From positions 62,001 through 126,000 of the forward strand of contig BSNO01000004.1 of the NCBI GenBank assembly GCA_030160035.1: a stretch of DNA of 64,000 nucleotides, in the 5' to 3' direction. The DNA comes from Rhizobium albus (GTDB lineage Bacteria > Pseudomonadota > Alphaproteobacteria > Rhizobiales > Rhizobiaceae). Numbering within the stretch: the first letter of the stretch is position 1; every line of letters begins with the position of its first letter. The position numbers were made by a program, and so were the translations under genes. Shown here piece by piece: positions 60,582 to 64,000 of this stretch. Under the pieces are notes generated by a model. It was not told where the DNA came from and did not search any database. It saw nothing but the letters and a program-made list of their open reading frames with translations.

Positions 60582-61808
60582 ATGAGCGCTCTGAAAGACG
60601 TCAAGAAAGTCGTTCTCGCCTATTCGGGCGGCCTCGACACATCGATCATCCTGAAATGGCTGCAGACCGAGCTTGGCGCCGAAGTGGTCACCTTCACGGC
60701 CGATCTCGGCCAGGGCGAAGAGCTGGAGCCTGCGCGCAAGAAAGCCGAGATGCTCGGCATCAAGGAGATCTTCATCGAGGATGTGCGCGAGGAATTCGTG
60801 CGCGACTTCGTCTTCCCGATGTTCCGCGCCAATGCCGTCTATGAAGGCGTCTACCTTCTCGGCACGTCGATCGCCCGTCCGCTGATCTCCAAGCACCTTG
60901 TCGAGATCGCCGAAAAGACCGGCGCCGACGCGATCGCCCATGGCGCGACCGGCAAGGGCAACGACCAGGTCCGCTTCGAGCTTTCCGCCTACGCGCTGAA
61001 CCCCGACATCAAGATCATCGCGCCCTGGCGCGACTGGTCCTTCAAGAGCCGCACCGATCTTCTGAATTTTGCCGAGCAGCACCAGATCCCGGTTGCCAAG
61101 GACAAGAAGGGCGAAGCGCCCTTCTCGGTCGACGCGAACCTCCTGCACTCCTCGTCAGAGGGCAAGGTTCTGGAAGATCCGTCCGTCGAGGCTCCGGAAT
61201 ATGTGCATATGCGCACGATTTCGCCGGAAGCCGCGCCGGACAAGGCAACAATCATCACGGTGGGCTTCGAGCGAGGCGATGCCGTCTCGATCAACGGCGA
61301 GCGTCTGTCGCCGGCGACGCTTCTCGCCAAGCTCAACGACTATGGCCGCGACAACGGCATCGGCCGCCTCGATCTTGTCGAGAACCGTTTCGTCGGCATG
61401 AAATCGCGTGGCGTCTACGAGACCCCAGGCGGCACGATCCTGCTTGCGGCGCACCGCGCAATCGAGTCGATCACGCTCGACCGTGGCGCGGCGCACCTCA
61501 AGGATGAGCTGATGCCGCGCTATGCCGAACTCATCTATTACGGCTTCTGGTTCTCGCCCGAGCGCGAGATGCTGCAGGCCGCGATCGACCGGAGCCAGGA
61601 GCATGTGGAAGGCGAAGTGACGCTCAAGCTCTACAAGGGCAACGTCATGGTCACCGGCCGCTCGTCGCCGAAATCGCTTTACTCGGACGCGCTCGTCACC
61701 TTCGAGGACGACCGTGGCGCTTACGACCAGAAGGACGCCGCCGGCTTCATCCGCCTGAATGCGCTGCGCCTGCGCACGCTGGCCGCACGCAACCGCTCTT
61801 CGAAGTAA
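60582..61808 (+). CDS. argG: Argininosuccinate synthase
   Basis: A 408-aa ATP-dependent enzyme joining citrulline and aspartate in arginine synthesis. The PP-motif is [32 protein letters not shown] and the block [15 protein letters not shown] are conserved. The start [17 protein letters not shown] at 60582 gives the normal length; 153 upstream codons read through the LysE gene on the other strand. Confidence 0.97.
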   Translation: MSALKDVKKVVLAYSGGLDTSIILKWLQTELGAEVVTFTADLGQGEELEPARKKAEMLGIKEIFIEDVREEFVRDFVFPMFRANAVYEGVYLLGTSIARPLISKHLVEIAEKTGADAIAHGATGKGNDQVRFELSAYALNPDIKIIAPWRDWSFKSRTDLLNFAEQHQIPVAKDKKGEAPFSVDANLLHSSSEGKVLEDPSVEAPEYVHMRTISPEAAPDKATIITVGFERGDAVSINGERLSPATLLAKLNDYGRDNGIGRLDLVENRFVGMKSRGVYETPGGTILLAAHRAIESITLDRGAAHLKDELMPRYAELIYYGFWFSPEREMLQAAIDRSQEHVEGEVTLKLYKGNVMVTGRSSPKSLYSDALVTFEDDRGAYDQKDAAGFIRLNALRLRTLAARNRSSK

Positions 61809-61820
61809 TCGAGACGAACG

Positions 61821-63098
61821 CTATTCCGCAGGCGCCGTTTGATCGAGCGCCTGCGGCTGACCGACGAGGCTCGCGTGGCGACGCCGCGTGAACCGGTAGG
61901 CTGCATAGGACACCACGGCCACGGCCGCCATGGCGGGAACAACGACGCCGATGCCGACCACCGGATCGCCGATCAGCGCAGCGACCGAGCCACCGAGCAA
62001 GCCGGATCCCATCTGGATAAACCCCATCATCGCAGAGGCGGAACCCGCGATCTGCGGGAACGGCACGAGCCCTGCCACCTGCATGTGCGGCATGACGAAG
62101 GCGATGCCGAATGCGGCGAGCCCAACCGGCACCATGACCGTGTAGAAGGACGGGCCCGCCATCAGCAGCAGGGCAATCAGGAGCAGCGCACCGCCGCTGA
62201 TGAAGGCGAGGCCGGGCAGTACTAGTGCCTCAGCCTTTCGGGCCCGCATCAGGGAGCGCACGGTGAGCGAGCCCAGAAAGAACGAGCCCGACTGCATCAG
62301 CATGGACAGGCCGAACTGGGTCGGCGTCAGCCCCACCCTGTCGATCAGCACGAAGGGCAGGATCGTCGCCTGCGCATAGAGCGCGCCTACGGCAAAGCCG
62401 CAGGTCAAGCTCGCGAACAGGAATTCGGAGCTGCCGAGCACCGTGCGATAGGCGCGCAGCACCATGCCCGGCCGCGCCAGCGCCGTGCTCGGAATGACCG
62501 TTTCGCGCATGGCGAACCAGACGATGATGCCCGACACCACGCCGAAGCCAACCATGAGCACGAAGATCGCATGCCACCCGGCAATGCTGAGCGTCACGCC
62601 ACCGATCGCCGGTGACAGCGCAGGCGCGATGGCGAGGATAATGCCGACCATGTTCATGATGCGCGCTGCCTGCTCGCCGGCAAACTGATCACGCACAATG
62701 GCGCGCGCGACAGTGACGCCGACGGCAGCGCCGATCCCCTGGATCAGCCGGGCGACGAGCAGCATTTCAACGCTTTGCGACAGGGCAGCGAGCACGCCAC
62801 CGATCAGATAGACGAGAAGGAAGCCGAGCGTCGTCTTGCGCCGCCCGAAGGCGTCGGCAAGCGGCCCGGCGGCGAGTTGCGCCACCGCAAAGCCGGCAAA
62901 ATAAACCGTCAGCGTGGACTTGATGGCCGCATTCGAGCTGTCGAAGGCCTGCACCAGTTCCGGCATCGCCGGGGTGTAGAGCGCCATCGACACGGGACCG
63001 ATCGCCACGAGCAGCGCGGAAATCAGGCTCGTGCGGCGCTCCGACATGCGCCCCGGCTGAAGCAGCGGCCGGTTCGCGGGTTCGACGGCGTCGGTCAT
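61821..63098 (-). CDS. Bcr/CflA family multidrug efflux MFS transporter
   Basis: A 425-aa drug:proton antiporter with twelve membrane segments. Motif A-type GPLADAFGRRKT is after the second segment, and RLIQGIGAAVGVTVARAIVRD marks the Bcr/CflA group. Its ATG overlaps the upstream MarR regulator stop by 4 bp, so the regulator controls it most likely. A 10-bp inverted repeat lies within its last codons and may end transcription from both sides. Confidence 0.92.
   Translation of the reverse strand: MTDAVEPANRPLLQPGRMSERRTSLISALLVAIGPVSMALYTPAMPELVQAFDSSNAAIKSTLTVYFAGFAVAQLAAGPLADAFGRRKTTLGFLLVYLIGGVLAALSQSVEMLLVARLIQGIGAAVGVTVARAIVRDQFAGEQAARIMNMVGIILAIAPALSPAIGGVTLSIAGWHAIFVLMVGFGVVSGIIVWFAMRETVIPSTALARPGMVLRAYRTVLGSSEFLFASLTCGFAVGALYAQATILPFVLIDRVGLTPTQFGLSMLMQSGSFFLGSLTVRSLMRARKAEALVLPGLAFISGGALLLIALLLMAGPSFYTVMVPVGLAAFGIAFVMPHMQVAGLVPFPQIAGSASAMMGFIQMGSGLLGGSVAALIGDPVVGIGVVVPAMAAVAVVSYAAYRFTRRRHASLVGQPQALDQTAPAE
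61826..61856. terminator. Perfect 10-bp inverted repeat between argG and the efflux gene
   Basis: Arms CCGCAGGCGC and GCGCCTGCGG (11-nt loop). It lies 18 bp past the argG stop and covers the last codons of the convergent MFS gene. No T-tract, so its use as a terminator is inference. Confidence 0.5.
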
Positions 63099-63571
63099 GC
63101 GGCTTGTCCGCTGGTTGAGCGATCACAGCCGAGCATGCTCTGAAGCGATCCTCTCATACTGCGCAGAACCGCTTCGAAAACGGCCTTGTCGGCAGGCGCC
63201 ACCCCTTCCATAGCCGCGCCCAGCACCGAGCCGGCGACAGCGCGCGCCTCGTCGATTACCTGGTCGGCGGCATCCGTCGCATAGACAAGCCGTGCGCGGC
63301 GATCGCTGGGGTCCACCCGACGCTCCACCAGGCCACGTTGCTCCAGCCTGTCGACATAGCCGGAGACCGTCATGGGCTCGACGCCGAGGCGTTCCGCCAG
63401 CACCGTCTGACGGCCGCCGTTGAGCGCAGCGATGTGGATCAGCGCCCGGGCTTCTCCCGGCGTGATATCCGTGCCGTTGAGAACGATGCGTTTTTCGACC
63501 GCCGCCCTGAGAAGACGGCCGACATCGGTGATGACGAAGCCAAGGGAATCCGGATCGACCGTGCGCGACAT
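63095..63571 (-). CDS. MarR family transcriptional regulator of the efflux gene
   Basis: A 158-aa winged-helix repressor. Recognition region TVLAERLGVEPMTVSGYVDRLEQRGLV, wing ERRVDPSDRRARLVYAT. Stop overlaps the Bcr/CflA gene by 4 bp (ATGA). A palindrome 19 bp before its start (63590-63604) is a likely operator, giving autoregulation with efflux induced by a ligand. Confidence 0.92.
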   Translation of the reverse strand: MSRTVDPDSLGFVITDVGRLLRAAVEKRIVLNGTDITPGEARALIHIAALNGGRQTVLAERLGVEPMTVSGYVDRLEQRGLVERRVDPSDRRARLVYATDAADQVIDEARAVAGSVLGAAMEGVAPADKAVFEAVLRSMRGSLQSMLGCDRSTSGQAA

Positions 63572-63589
63572 GGGGTGTTCCTGCGATAA

Positions 63590-63604
63590 AAGTAAGCCTT
63601 ACTT
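63590..63604. promoter_or_regulatory. Probable MarR operator
   Basis: Perfect palindrome AAGTAAG-C-CTTACTT (7-bp arms, 1-bp centre) in the regulator's 5' region, 19 bp from its start codon. It is in the divergent space to the M3 peptidase gene at 63703. Confidence 0.7.
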
Positions 63605-63702
63605 ATTATCCCATAGGCGCTTTCGCAAGCCGCCTGCCGCTTGCTTCCGATCACATCATCATTACATCGCTGTTCAACGCATTCTCAAAGCTGGATACGC
63701 GC

Positions 63703-64000
63703 ATGACCGCCGCTTCACCGATCGCCTTTGAACGCATTTCCGACTGGTCCGGATCCTACGGGCTCCCCAATTTTGCTGCGGTCGAGGACGATGACTTCCG
63801 CCCGGCCTTCGACGCGGCCCTTTCGGCGCATGACGCGGAAATCGAGGCCATCGCTCAGTCTGAGGCAGCGCCAACATTCGAAAACACGATCGAAGCCCTG
63901 GAACTGGCCGGCAAAGGCCTGTCGCGGGTTTCGGCGCTCTTCTTCAACCGCGCCGGCTCCCATACGAACCCGGCCATTCAGGAGCTCGAGCGCGAGATCG
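63703..64000 (+). CDS. M3 family oligopeptidase / peptidyl-dipeptidase (5' part)
   Basis: The first 99 codons of a thimet-oligopeptidase-family protein; the rest is beyond the window. The segment FAAVEDDDFRPAFDAALSAHDAEIEAIAQ and FENTIEALELAG, then FFNRAGSHTNP match the N-terminus of Dcp/OpdA-type enzymes. The zinc motif is not yet reached. Downstream neighbour of the MarR operator. Confidence 0.85.
   Translation, partial: MTAASPIAFERISDWSGSYGLPNFAAVEDDDFRPAFDAALSAHDAEIEAIAQSEAAPTFENTIEALELAGKGLSRVSALFFNRAGSHTNPAIQELEREI

Overview
This window is a chromosomal stretch of an alphaproteobacterium, almost certainly of the order Hyphomicrobiales (Rhizobiales). The evidence is the GC-rich coding, the gene order mdh-sucCD-sucAB-SDR-lpd, the order ffh / chorismate mutase / rpsP / rimM / trmD / rplS, the set dapF-mtaB-ftsY-septation protein A, and proteins typical of this group: an Omp19-type lipoprotein, an IalB family protein and a DUF2794 protein. 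I cannot name the genus from sequence alone. No rRNA, tRNA, CRISPR array, transposase or prophage was seen. The region is core genome with a few accessory genes.

Layout. 1-4.0 kb: a truncated acyltransferase, xerC, a TraB/GumN family protein and a TbpB-like lipoprotein. 4.1-14.0 kb: the minus-strand TCA operon mdh-sucC-sucD-sucA-sucB-SDR-lpd, closed by a strong hairpin terminator. 14.2-17.3 kb: zapE, an omp19-like lipoprotein gene, msrA and osmC. 17.4-21.9 kb: sdhCDAB with a glycosyltransferase gene attached to its end. 22.2-25.1 kb: an Arg/Asp-rich secreted protein, then a membrane protein paired with a ClpP-like membrane-tethered protease homologue. 25.1-30.5 kb: a diguanylate cyclase, leuC, an amino-acid ABC permease with its binding protein but no ATPase, and rplS. 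30.6-35.2 kb: trmD, rimM, rpsP, chorismate mutase, ffh and a MarR regulator. 35.4-41.0 kb, plus strand: an MBL-fold hydrolase, dapF-mtaB (overlapping), ftsY and septation protein A. 41.0-41.6 kb: a parD antitoxin followed by a parE toxin reading frame broken by one in-frame TGA. 41.6-44.5 kb: cytochrome c maturation genes ccmABCDG, including the small ccmD. 44.8-50.6 kb: acnA, DUF1223, DUF2794, a GNAT acetyltransferase and a Bax-inhibitor-1 gene preceded by a structure matching the ybhL leader RNA. 50.8-54.9 kb: a YbbAP-type ABC exporter divergent from a TesA-like esterase. 55-64 kb: thpR, phhB, a DUF1232 protein, an ECF sigma factor, an ialB-like gene, rlmN, a LysE exporter, argG, a Bcr/CflA efflux pump with its MarR repressor, and the start of an M3 peptidase.

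Functional picture. Much of oxidative central metabolism is concentrated here: malate dehydrogenase, succinyl-CoA synthetase, 2-oxoglutarate dehydrogenase, succinate dehydrogenase and aconitase, together with cytochrome c maturation. SRP (Ffh) and its receptor (FtsY) are both present, about 4 kb apart. No wholly new system is obvious. The most interesting signals are the broken ParE toxin, the membrane protein/ClpP-like pair, the TbpB-like lipoprotein, perfect hairpins between ribosomal-operon genes, the ybhL-type leader, and a 48-bp repeat in two copies 37 kb apart.
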